From the NCBI GenBank assembly GCA_021795255.1, contig JAJYPQ010000296.1, positions 1-5,610 of the forward strand: a stretch of DNA of 5,610 bases, given 5' to 3'. Within the stretch, counting starts at the first letter, position 1. Every line of letters starts with the position of its first letter. This document shows, piece after piece, positions 1 to 5,610 of this stretch. The stretch is from Pseudomonadota bacterium. GTDB taxonomy: Bacteria; Pseudomonadota; Gammaproteobacteria; Acidiferrobacterales; Acidiferrobacteraceae. The translations under genes were made by a program, and so were the position numbers. The notes below the pieces were generated by a model. The model did not search any database. It was given only the letters and a program-made list of their open reading frames with translations, and was not told where the DNA came from.

Positions 1-71
1 ATCTGCTGACTTGGAAACCTGACTCTCGGGGAGAGGTGACGCCGCGCAACGGACGTCATGACCCGTTATAG
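1..71 (+). CDS. possible C-terminal tail of an upstream gene (partial)
   Basis: Reading from base 3, the frame stays open for 22 codons and ends in TAG at 69-71. The other two forward frames stop at once (TGA at 7-9 and 20-22). The stop lies just before the AAGGAGG at 74-80, which is normal spacing for consecutive genes in one operon. The peptide is too short to identify and could be chance. If real, it would make the methyltransferase a downstream operon member. Confidence 0.22.
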   Translation, partial: LLTWKPDSRGEVTPRNGRHDPL

Positions 72-73
72 AC

Positions 74-80
74 AAGGAGG
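74..80 (+). promoter_or_regulatory. strong Shine-Dalgarno site that decides the methyltransferase start
   Basis: The sequence AAGGAGG lies four bases before the ATG at 85. The in-frame ATG at 58 has only a weak purine run upstream (ggggagagg at about 29-37, far too distant), and starting there would put the Shine-Dalgarno inside the coding region. The site therefore favours a start at 85. The four-base spacer is somewhat short but workable. Confidence 0.7.
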
Positions 81-84
81 TCGT

Positions 85-786
85 ATGCCAGAAGTCGCGG
101 ATCGCATGACTAGCGAAGACGTGGTGCCCCGGAAAGCCGGGCCCGCTGGACTCAAGGTCAATTTGGGTTGTGGCCCGGTTATGAGGGACGGCTGGATCAA
201 CGTGGACGGCAGTCGCAGGGCGTGGCTCGTGACCCGCGCGGCGCCGCTTGACCAGCTTCTGGTTCGCCTGGGCCTCATCGCCCCGACCGCCTTCAAGCCC
301 TCTGTGGTTTACCACAACCTTCTCAACCGTTTGCCCTGGAAAAGCGGCTCGATCGCCGCCATATACGCAGGCGAGGTCTGGGAACACCTGAGGCCCGAAG
401 ACGCCGAACGACTCACGCGCGAGTGTTACCGGGTGCTCGCGAAAGGCGGCGTTTTGCGCCTCTGCGTTCCGGACGGCGTGGAGTTTTGGCGCCATTATCT
501 CCAGATATTTGCCGAGGAGTACGCGAGCCCACGCCCCCACCGCCACCCCGAGCGTCTCAGAGACCATGTCCAGATGTATTTCGATGACATCTGCACATCT
601 CGGGACCTGATCATGTCGTTCGGTCATTTCCATAAGTGGCAGTACGATGAGATCCAGATCGTGGACCTTTTGGAGCGCAGCGGATTTACAGACGTGGGGC
701 GCGAGCCGTTTCGGGTCAGTCGCATTGCCGGCATAGACGCCATAGAGCGTTCGGATTTTTTGATCGTCGAAGGAGTGAAGGCTTAG
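85..786 (+). CDS. class I SAM-dependent methyltransferase, 233 aa
   Basis: This is a predicted soluble S-adenosylmethionine-dependent methyltransferase with a Rossmann-like fold. Numbered from the ATG at 85, the SAM-binding motif I is VNLGCGP at residues 25-31, followed by the family-typical GWINVDG at 36-42. EVWEHL at 97-102 corresponds to the motif before the conserved arm, and VLAKGGVLRLCVPD at 117-130 is the usual strand-turn-strand after it. Length is normal for a single-domain enzyme, and there is no signal peptide or membrane segment. Relatives with the NLGCG...GWINVD pattern often sit in surface-polysaccharide or glycan clusters, so a sugar or lipid-linked substrate is plausible, but the sequence does not show the substrate. 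An in-frame ATG at 58 would add nine residues, but the Shine-Dalgarno at 74-80 supports 85. The gene converges on the AsmA gene. Confidence 0.9.
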   Translation: MPEVADRMTSEDVVPRKAGPAGLKVNLGCGPVMRDGWINVDGSRRAWLVTRAAPLDQLLVRLGLIAPTAFKPSVVYHNLLNRLPWKSGSIAAIYAGEVWEHLRPEDAERLTRECYRVLAKGGVLRLCVPDGVEFWRHYLQIFAEEYASPRPHRHPERLRDHVQMYFDDICTSRDLIMSFGHFHKWQYDEIQIVDLLERSGFTDVGREPFRVSRIAGIDAIERSDFLIVEGVKA

Positions 787-811
787 GCGGCGACTTGAAA
801 CGCCGGCGGGT

Positions 812-845
812 ACAAAGCCCCGGATCAATGGGACTTTGTGCTTTT
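812..845 (+). terminator. candidate rho-independent terminator at the convergent junction
   Basis: The arms acaaagcccc (812-821) and gggactttgt (830-839) pair over ten positions with one C-A mismatch and an eight-base loop. The bases gctttt (840-845) follow on the + strand and give a short U tract. The hairpin lies 25 bases after the methyltransferase stop. In the opposite transcript the mismatch becomes a G-U pair, so the stem is complete there, but no U tract follows. The loop contains the AsmA stop codon (825-827). The moderate stem and short U run make this a plausible terminator, not a certain one. Confidence 0.42.
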
Positions 846-2786
846 AGCGACGCTTTTCAAGGCCTCGGCCTGCGCCTTGGGGCCGGCCTTCTGTAAAAGG
901 GCGGGGCAATCGACCTTGTGGCCGGGGGCGGTGTCGATCAAAGGCAGGAGGGCCGCGGCGGGAGTCAAAAGCGCCCCGAGCGCCACCGCCACGCCGGCGC
1001 GTTCGATCAAGGCCGTCCGATCCACGCTGAAGCTTGGCTTCTTGAACGTCCCCCTGATCTTTAAAGGGCCGCGGGCACTGAAGAGGCTTACGTGCTTGGG
1101 CTTTGTGTAGACGGTAAGATGCAAGACTTGGTTTCTCATATTAATGGTCCCCTTCCCGAAAATATTGGCCGAGGGCGTGTCAATCAGAAAGGTGCGGGTC
1201 TTCACGAGTCCATTGCGCATTCCAAAGCGGACCACTGCGCACGGGATATGCTCCTGTTTCATACCCGATAGCCAGTCCAGGGCGGCATTGCCGACATGAA
1301 TTTGGGCTAGCGCCACATAGAGATTGTTCACAGTCCCGTTGGCGAGTGCGAGACCGAGGTGCCCGGTGGCATGGGCGGCCATAGCGGCGATGGAATTTCC
1401 GGGTGCGGCCAGGGTAAGACGCCCCCCGATCCGGCCCGTGCCCGCGCTTTTAAACTTGATCTTCGGAAACAAAAGCCGCAAATGCAAACCCCTGGCGATG
1501 GCGCGTAGCTGGGTCCTGTAGAGGGGGCGGGAGGCGTTCATGGTGAGATTCGCTCGGACCAGCCCATCGGCCACACCAAAATTCAAGGGATCCAGATGCA
1601 CCACGCCATCTCGCAACACGAGGTGGGTCGCCAAATCCTGAATCCGCATATGCGACGCATACACGTGTTCAGCATGGTAAAGGACGTTGGCATTGAGTTT
1701 AAGAAGGTGGCTACGCTTATAAGGTTTTGCGGGCAGCACCTTCTTGGCGCTCTTGGCATGGGCTACGACCCGCACATGGCCGTTGACCTTCTTCGGCTTG
1801 GCCTGCACGAAACCCGCGAGATCCTTGAAATTGAGGCGATGCGAGACGAGCACGGCATGAAGGTACATGGGATGGCCGGGGCGCACACTCATGGTGCCTT
1901 CGATATCGCTCTTTCCGATAAGCCCCCTGAAGTTGGCCAGTGTCCAAGTCTTATGGTGGTTTGTGAGTTGTCCCGAGATCCTAAAAGGGCCGGTCTGGGG
2001 CAGCGGGAGATTCACGGCTTTATTCACGCGTCCAAGGCCGGATCCTACGAGCAACACGTGGAGATTGACACGTTTCAGCGCGAACGGTCCTGTCAAGGCG
2101 CCGTCGATGCGCGCATAAAAGCGGCCGATGCGAACTGTGACCAATACCGGATAAGGTGCGTGGGTCTGGGTCGCAGTCGTAGGCGAGCCCAAGGCACCTA
2201 GGAGCGTAAACGGCGAGCCCTTGTAGCGACCGTGGCCCCCAAGGAGAAGATGGGTCGAAGGCGTGCGGCTGCGCACAGTGAGGACCAACTGGGTATGCGC
2301 GGGCGCATCATTCACCGTGATCAGGCCGTGGGTGATGATGAGGCGCCCGATTTGCGGAAATGCGGTCGGGGTTTTATGGGTTTTCTTGTGCGGAACAAAA
2401 ACCCAATTGGCGTGCGCAAGCGATGGCTTTTCGAGATGGATGCGCGGACGACGAAGGATCAGCGAGGGCAGGACGAGGCGGCCATGGAGCAAAGGCCCGA
2501 GCCGTATCCGCATACGCACCTGCTTTACGCTCACCATGGGGCCCTTGGCCCAGGAGGGGTTTGAGACCGTGAGACGGTTTAAGGTAATCCTGGGGGCCGC
2601 TGACCAATCGATGGTGACAGGTCCGTGGATCACGACCCGACGATGGAGCTTAGCGCGCCCTTCGTGTTCGATCGCGGCCTTGAGCAGAGAGGGGGCGATG
2701 GCCACGAGGACCGCCACCGTAATGAGGAGGAACAGAACCACTCCGCCTGTGATTTTCGCTGCCAATGGCAGCCTCTTCTGAGCCAT
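825..2786 (-). CDS. AsmA-family inner-membrane-anchored periplasmic protein, 653 aa
   Basis: AsmA-family proteins are anchored in the inner membrane, extend a long beta-rich body into the periplasm, and are linked to outer-membrane assembly and phospholipid transport. Residues 1-12 are basic, and about 13-35 form one hydrophobic segment, giving an N-in anchor. The following stretch (about 40-130) has the AsmA N-terminal pattern, including VVIHGPVTIDWS and a LILRRPRIHLEK strand. The C-terminal part carries typical family features: a DTPSANIFGKGTINMRNQ strand pair, then GPLKIRGTFKKPSFSVD, then a hydrophobic Ala/Leu-rich segment ending LLPLID, and a Cys near the end. The protein is unusually rich in Lys, Arg and His. 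The ATG at 2786 has no clear Shine-Dalgarno, but a later start would cut the membrane anchor. It lies 44 bases downstream of the coupling-protein gene on the same strand, so read-through transcription is possible. The exact subfamily is unresolved. Confidence 0.87.
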   Translation of the reverse strand: MAQKRLPLAAKITGGVVLFLLITVAVLVAIAPSLLKAAIEHEGRAKLHRRVVIHGPVTIDWSAAPRITLNRLTVSNPSWAKGPMVSVKQVRMRIRLGPLLHGRLVLPSLILRRPRIHLEKPSLAHANWVFVPHKKTHKTPTAFPQIGRLIITHGLITVNDAPAHTQLVLTVRSRTPSTHLLLGGHGRYKGSPFTLLGALGSPTTATQTHAPYPVLVTVRIGRFYARIDGALTGPFALKRVNLHVLLVGSGLGRVNKAVNLPLPQTGPFRISGQLTNHHKTWTLANFRGLIGKSDIEGTMSVRPGHPMYLHAVLVSHRLNFKDLAGFVQAKPKKVNGHVRVVAHAKSAKKVLPAKPYKRSHLLKLNANVLYHAEHVYASHMRIQDLATHLVLRDGVVHLDPLNFGVADGLVRANLTMNASRPLYRTQLRAIARGLHLRLLFPKIKFKSAGTGRIGGRLTLAAPGNSIAAMAAHATGHLGLALANGTVNNLYVALAQIHVGNAALDWLSGMKQEHIPCAVVRFGMRNGLVKTRTFLIDTPSANIFGKGTINMRNQVLHLTVYTKPKHVSLFSARGPLKIRGTFKKPSFSVDRTALIERAGVAVALGALLTPAAALLPLIDTAPGHKVDCPALLQKAGPKAQAEALKSVAKSTKSH

Positions 2787-2830
2787 GGTCAGAAATGCTA
2801 GCGGGCCTGATCTTGCTTCGCCATCCCCCC
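2787..2830 (-). other. 44-base gap between coupling-protein gene and AsmA gene
   Basis: The gap contains a run of six G on the minus strand just after the coupling-protein TAA (2831-2833) and no convincing promoter, terminator or Shine-Dalgarno for AsmA. Its shortness allows co-transcription, but nothing demonstrates it. Confidence 0.4.
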
Positions 2831-4456
2831 TTAGGCCGAATCCACAAACACTGCCGGAAGGTCGATCACGTCCTCGATCGCCTCCCCGCCGCGGGACAGG
2901 ATGGCTAGCGCTTGGCGATTGTAGAGCCTGCGCACGACAAGGGCCGAAACAAGGGCTGTACCGCGATTTTTATCATAGACGGCGCGCCCTAGCAGGCGTT
3001 CAAAAAAATAAATGGTGTGCAGGTCATCTGTGCGCAAACACAACTTTTGGCGGAAGTTTTGTAACAAGGTGTCGGCGAGATCGCGATCACCCAGTGCGGC
3101 ATAGAAGCTTGCAATCGATTGGGCGGATATCACCCCGATGGTGCCGAAGGCCCGGCCCTTGTCCCAGAAATTGAGGTCGGACAGACCATCTTTATTCGCG
3201 CTCACGATTTCCTGATACTCGTCGCAGAGGAATAACACCGGGCGTTTTCGTTCGGAAACGGGCCGGCGTTGCATGTATTGAAAAAATCTCAGCTTGATAA
3301 ACGTGTATATGACCTTCGCCCCAACGCCCCATACCGCCAAGGGTAGGTCGACAAGGAATAGATCGCCTGCGCCCAGACTGTCGATGCTTAAAACATCTGT
3401 CGGAGGGCAAAAGGCATCGACCAGATCCGGGTGGGTGAAGGGGGTCAAGACCTGGGCCGCGCTTGCGAGCACGCCTGCGACCACCTTGGCATCAAAGCGC
3501 GTGAATACGCCTTCATGATAGGACTGGTAACTTCGCAAAAGACGCAGGGCCTGGGGACTTAAACCTATGGCCTCCTGCGCCAGCTGCCGATCCCAGCGCT
3601 CGCGCGCCTCGTCATGGAAGAGGTATTCATAAAGGCCGGCCAAGCTATAGTGCTCGGGGAGAAAGGACAGGACTCCTAAGGCATTGCGGCAGAGCTCGAT
3701 TGCGGTATCGATCCAAAACGGGTCGCTGGGCGCGCCGGTCAGGAGCAGCGCTGACTTCAGGAAGCCCGCGGCGGCCTCGGGGGTCAGGCCGCGCAGGAGA
3801 TTAAAGGCGCGGCGCTTGGGACCGATTATGGTAAGAGTCCTGCGAGCGGCCCGCGCAAGGCCTGCCGCGGCCGCTCCAAAATCGCCTTTGATGTCGAAGA
3901 TCAGGCCCCCCACTCCTTGGCGCAAACACTGCAAGAGAACCGGCTGGATGACAGATGTGGTCTTGCCCGAACCGATCCCGCCCAAGACGAGAAGGTTTTG
4001 TCCCAAATCCGCTAGGTCAAGAACAGCTAGGCGGCGCCCGGGGTCGCGATAACGCGCGCGCCCATGAAGAAGGCCGGTACTGACACCGAGCCACACCGTG
4101 AACCCCGCGGGGAGTAGTGCGGGCCGCCTGATACGACGCAAGCAGTTTATAAAGACGGCGCCAGGGAGGCCTAGGTACGCCATAGCGGTCAGCAGCCGAT
4201 GGAGGCGGCGCGATTGCGGTGTTGGACGACTGAGCGGGCGGCCTCGCGGGATGGCATGCCAGGCGTGAGCGGTTGGAGGTTCAGGTGTGGGAGGCGAGGG
4301 TTGCGGACGCTTCCCCCAAGACAAGCACTCGGCCAGGCCTTCGTACAAGAGGCCGTGCGCCTCCACTTGCTCACCGGCATCTAGGAGGGCCCGCAGACGT
4401 CTGCGATCGGCACGATTGCGGGTACGAAAAGACGTTTGAGGTTTTACAGGGGCCAC
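2831..4456 (-). CDS. VirD4/TraG-like type IV coupling protein (conjugative DNA-transfer ATPase), 541 aa
   Basis: Coupling proteins are membrane-associated hexameric ATPases that bring the relaxase-DNA complex to a type IV secretion channel. Walker A is GGIGSGKTT at residues 159-167. GLIFDIKGDFG at 184-194 matches the family's conserved 'D-x-KG-(E/D)' strand. Walker B is PVLFLCDEYQE at 406-416 with the acidic pair D412-E413, and SAQS at 444-447 fits the Gln-Ser motif after Walker B. LLHGRARYRD at 129-138 resembles the 'G-x-AR' motif preceding the nucleotide-binding domain. Residues about 88-105 are hydrophobic and could be one membrane segment, preceded by a Pro-rich linker (about 51-80). The start is GTG (4454-4456), with GGAGG on the minus strand (4464-4468) seven bases upstream. 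At 541 aa it is somewhat shorter than many TraG/VirD4 proteins. It diverges from the relaxase gene, its natural partner. A non-conjugative FtsK/HerA-type ATPase is less likely given that neighbour. Confidence 0.86.
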   Translation of the reverse strand: MAPVKPQTSFRTRNRADRRRLRALLDAGEQVEAHGLLYEGLAECLSWGKRPQPSPPTPEPPTAHAWHAIPRGRPLSRPTPQSRRLHRLLTAMAYLGLPGAVFINCLRRIRRPALLPAGFTVWLGVSTGLLHGRARYRDPGRRLAVLDLADLGQNLLVLGGIGSGKTTSVIQPVLLQCLRQGVGGLIFDIKGDFGAAAAGLARAARRTLTIIGPKRRAFNLLRGLTPEAAAGFLKSALLLTGAPSDPFWIDTAIELCRNALGVLSFLPEHYSLAGLYEYLFHDEARERWDRQLAQEAIGLSPQALRLLRSYQSYHEGVFTRFDAKVVAGVLASAAQVLTPFTHPDLVDAFCPPTDVLSIDSLGAGDLFLVDLPLAVWGVGAKVIYTFIKLRFFQYMQRRPVSERKRPVLFLCDEYQEIVSANKDGLSDLNFWDKGRAFGTIGVISAQSIASFYAALGDRDLADTLLQNFRQKLCLRTDDLHTIYFFERLLGRAVYDKNRGTALVSALVVRRLYNRQALAILSRGGEAIEDVIDLPAVFVDSA

Positions 4457-4533
4457 CGGCGTTCCTCCGGATAAAAAGGCAGGCTAGCAAGTGATAGTTT
4501 CGACACCTACTCTCCGATCACCGAGGACCCCTC
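4457..4533. promoter_or_regulatory. divergent intergenic region; presumed promoters and candidate oriT
   Basis: These 77 bases separate two divergent GTG start codons, so they should hold the transcription starts of both genes unless the promoters lie inside the coding regions. Each side carries its own Shine-Dalgarno: GGAGG on the minus strand (4464-4468) and GAGGA on the plus strand (4523-4527). I could not find a convincing -35/-10 pair. Short features are a GCTAGC palindrome (4483-4488) and a five-base inverted pair gtgat (4491-4495)/atcac (4517-4521). An AAGTG at 4489-4493 matches only the core of the TAAGTGCG half of the RSF1010-type nic site. Relaxase genes commonly adjoin their oriT, so placing it here is inference from context. 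Confidence 0.4.
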
Positions 4534-5292
4534 GTGAATGCCGCCCTCTTTGTGCGCAATATATCCCGCGGCCAAGGGCAAAGTGCCGTGCGTGCGGCCG
4601 CCTACTGTGGCCGCAGGCGGCTCTACGATGAAAGAGCGCGGAGAACCTTCAATTTTGAAAGACGACCGGGACTTGCCTATTCTGAACTGCAACTGCCCAG
4701 TCAGGCGGACCCGCTATTAAAAGACTCAGGGCGACTGTGGAATGCGATCGAGGCGCACCTTACGCGCGCCAATGCGCGACTTGCCCGGGAACTCATAGTC
4801 GCCCTACCACGCGGTTGGTCGCTCGGATCCCAGATCCTTCTGATGCGCGGGTTTTTGGAAGATGAGTTCGTGGCATGCGGACACGCGGTGGATTGGCATG
4901 TCCATCTCGACCATCCGCGTAATCCCCATGTCCATGCCTTGATCAGCTTTCCCACCTGCGACGCCACGGGCTTTGGTCCCGCGGATAAAAACTGGGACCG
5001 GCGGGCTTGGCTTGTCGGCCTGCACGCGGTCTGGCGCAGACACTGCGAGCGCCATGGGCTTGCCGGATACTTTGATCAGGGCGGGGGCTCTTTGCATTTA
5101 GGTTCGGCGCACGCCTTGGGCAAACGCGGCGTCATCACCCGTCAATGGCAAAGGCTCGCTGCCTTGCACGCCTTGGCCACCGTACGTCGGGCGCAAAAAT
5201 GGCCGACGTGGCTGCGCGTTCGGCTGCGCCGCCGAGAATATCTGACACGCAAACGGCACCGAACTCGCGACAGCTTGAGTCGCGGCCGCTAG
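4534..5292 (+). CDS. MobA/MobL-family (MOBQ-type) relaxase, 252 aa
   Basis: Relaxases of this family nick oriT, stay covalently bound to the 5' end through a tyrosine, and pilot the strand into the recipient. The N-terminus has the family pattern: SRGQGQSAVRAAAYCGRRR at residues 11-29 with the presumed catalytic Tyr24, then YDER (31-34). LARELIVALPRG (83-94) matches the LARE-x-x-x-ALP motif with a conserved acidic residue. HVHLDHPRNPHVHALIS (122-138) is the metal-binding histidine motif, and GFGPADKNWD (146-155) matches the region after it. The start is GTG at 4534, with GAGGA at 4523-4527 six bases upstream. The protein ends soon after the relaxase fold in an Arg-rich tail (about 217-252). 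It lacks the helicase of Ti TraA and the primase of RSF1010 MobA. It is divergent from the coupling protein, its expected partner. All catalytic residues appear present, so activity is possible. Confidence 0.88.
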   Translation: MNAALFVRNISRGQGQSAVRAAAYCGRRRLYDERARRTFNFERRPGLAYSELQLPSQADPLLKDSGRLWNAIEAHLTRANARLARELIVALPRGWSLGSQILLMRGFLEDEFVACGHAVDWHVHLDHPRNPHVHALISFPTCDATGFGPADKNWDRRAWLVGLHAVWRRHCERHGLAGYFDQGGGSLHLGSAHALGKRGVITRQWQRLAALHALATVRRAQKWPTWLRVRLRRREYLTRKRHRTRDSLSRGR

Positions 5293-5373
5293 TACAGCAC
5301 TTTATAGCCTCTGTTAAATTTCAAGCGGGGTCGATCATCCTAAACGGCAGTTGACCGCTCTTATTCCTCCCTA
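5293..5373. other. 81-base gap between convergent relaxase gene and partial right-edge gene
   Basis: I see no gene here. On the minus strand, just past the tandem stops of the right-hand frame, a GGAGG (5366-5370) is not followed by a start codon at usable distance. Next comes a weak hairpin, AGCGGTCAACTGCCGTTT read on the minus strand, with six pairs including G-U and a short T run. It could be a weak terminator for the right-hand gene but is not convincing. Confidence 0.3.
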
Positions 5374-5610
5374 TCAGGCCACCAATAAGGCGACCGGAGA
5401 GGTTCGTCCTCGGAGGAATTTCGCAAACGCGCGTCGCAAGATGAGCGTGAGGCGGTCGGTATCGGTCAACTGCTCGGGAGTGGATTGGAGTGAACTGAGG
5501 AAGGCTGCAGACGGGTCAGCACGGCTTGAAATGGTGACCTGTTTCGCATGTTGACTGGCGTTGGTCAGTGTCGTCCGGCCGTCGTGTTGGGTCTTCGTGG
5601 CGACCCTATG
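5374..5610 (-). CDS. C-terminal part of an unrecognised protein (partial, enters from right edge)
   Basis: On the minus strand one frame is open from the window edge for 78 codons and ends in tandem stops TGA (5374-5376) and TAG (5371-5373). There is no in-frame ATG in the window, so the start must lie beyond base 5610. Third codon positions are roughly two-thirds G or C by my hand count, consistent with coding sequence here and better than the competing plus-strand frame. The peptide is Thr/Ser-rich at first. It then has a likely amphipathic helix, with LTDTDRLTLILRRAFAKFLRG at roughly residues 48-68 of the visible part, and a short hydrophobic end. I do not recognise the family. It converges on the relaxase gene and could belong to the same mobile element or to the flanking chromosome. 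Confidence 0.42.
   Translation of the reverse strand, partial: HRVATKTQHDGRTTLTNASQHAKQVTISSRADPSAAFLSSLQSTPEQLTDTDRLTLILRRAFAKFLRGRTSPVALLVA

Noticed and set aside
1596..2201. A 201-codon plus-strand open frame inside the AsmA gene
   Set aside because: It lies fully antisense to a gene with recognisable family motifs along its length. Its own translation shows no domain pattern, and long antisense frames are expected in GC-rich coding DNA.
2232..2781. Overlapping plus-strand open frames opposite the N-terminal part of the AsmA gene
   Set aside because: They overlap one another in different frames, show no recognisable motif, and are opposite the AsmA membrane anchor and N-terminal domain.
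2798..2824. Eight-codon minus-strand mini-ORF (ATG at 2824, TAG at 2798-2800) before the AsmA start, considered as a leader peptide
   Set aside because: The G run abuts the ATG with no spacer, so it is not a usable ribosome site, and an ORF this short is expected by chance.
4457..4533. Full RSF1010-type nic site or clear sigma-70 promoters in the divergent region
   Set aside because: Only the AAGTG core matches, and no -35/-10 pair with sensible spacing was found on either strand.
5145..5354. Plus-strand frame overlapping the relaxase end, considered as a frameshifted continuation of the relaxase
   Set aside because: It runs only 20 codons beyond the relaxase stop, and that portion does not resemble helicase, primase or other relaxase C-terminal sequence.
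5351..5554. A 67-codon plus-strand frame starting with TTG in the right-hand region
   Set aside because: It has no Shine-Dalgarno, its third codon positions are less GC-rich than the minus-strand frame covering the same bases, and the peptide has no recognisable pattern.
1..5610. CRISPR array, tRNA, rRNA, insertion sequence or attachment-site repeats
   Set aside because: I read both strands for spaced repeats, cloverleaf signatures, transposase motifs and paired direct repeats around the mobilisation genes and saw none.

Overview
The window is GC-rich and gene-dense. It fits a proteobacterial chromosome: a Gram-negative AsmA-family envelope protein, Shine-Dalgarno starts including GTG, and GC-rich third codon positions. 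The AsmA protein is strikingly rich in Lys, Arg and His. That would suit an acidophilic or sulfur-oxidising gammaproteobacterium, but this is inference and the genus cannot be fixed from the sequence.

Layout from left to right: (1) a possible tail of an upstream gene (1-71, +), then a class I SAM-dependent methyltransferase (85-786, +) with a strong ribosome binding site. (2) A tight convergent junction (787-824) with a hairpin that may terminate the methyltransferase transcript and overlaps the stop codon of the next gene. (3) An AsmA-family inner-membrane/periplasmic protein (825-2786, -). (4) A VirD4/TraG-like type IV coupling ATPase (2831-4456, -), 44 bases upstream of the AsmA gene and on the same strand. 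(5) A 77-base divergent intergenic region. (6) A compact MobA/MobL (MOBQ-type) relaxase (4534-5292, +). (7) An 81-base gap, then the likely C-terminal end of an unrecognised gene (5374-5610, -) that enters from the right edge and has no start codon inside the window.

The most notable content is the divergent relaxase/coupling-protein pair. Together these are the two DNA-processing proteins needed to be mobilised through a mating channel supplied elsewhere. The arrangement resembles a stripped-down version of the Ti-plasmid-type layout, where a MOBQ relaxase operon and the operon carrying the TraG coupling protein diverge from a shared oriT. No mating-pore gene, integrase, replication gene, insertion sequence or CRISPR is visible. 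The module is either a fragment of a larger integrated element that continues to the right, or a minimal mobilisable unit beside ordinary envelope genes.
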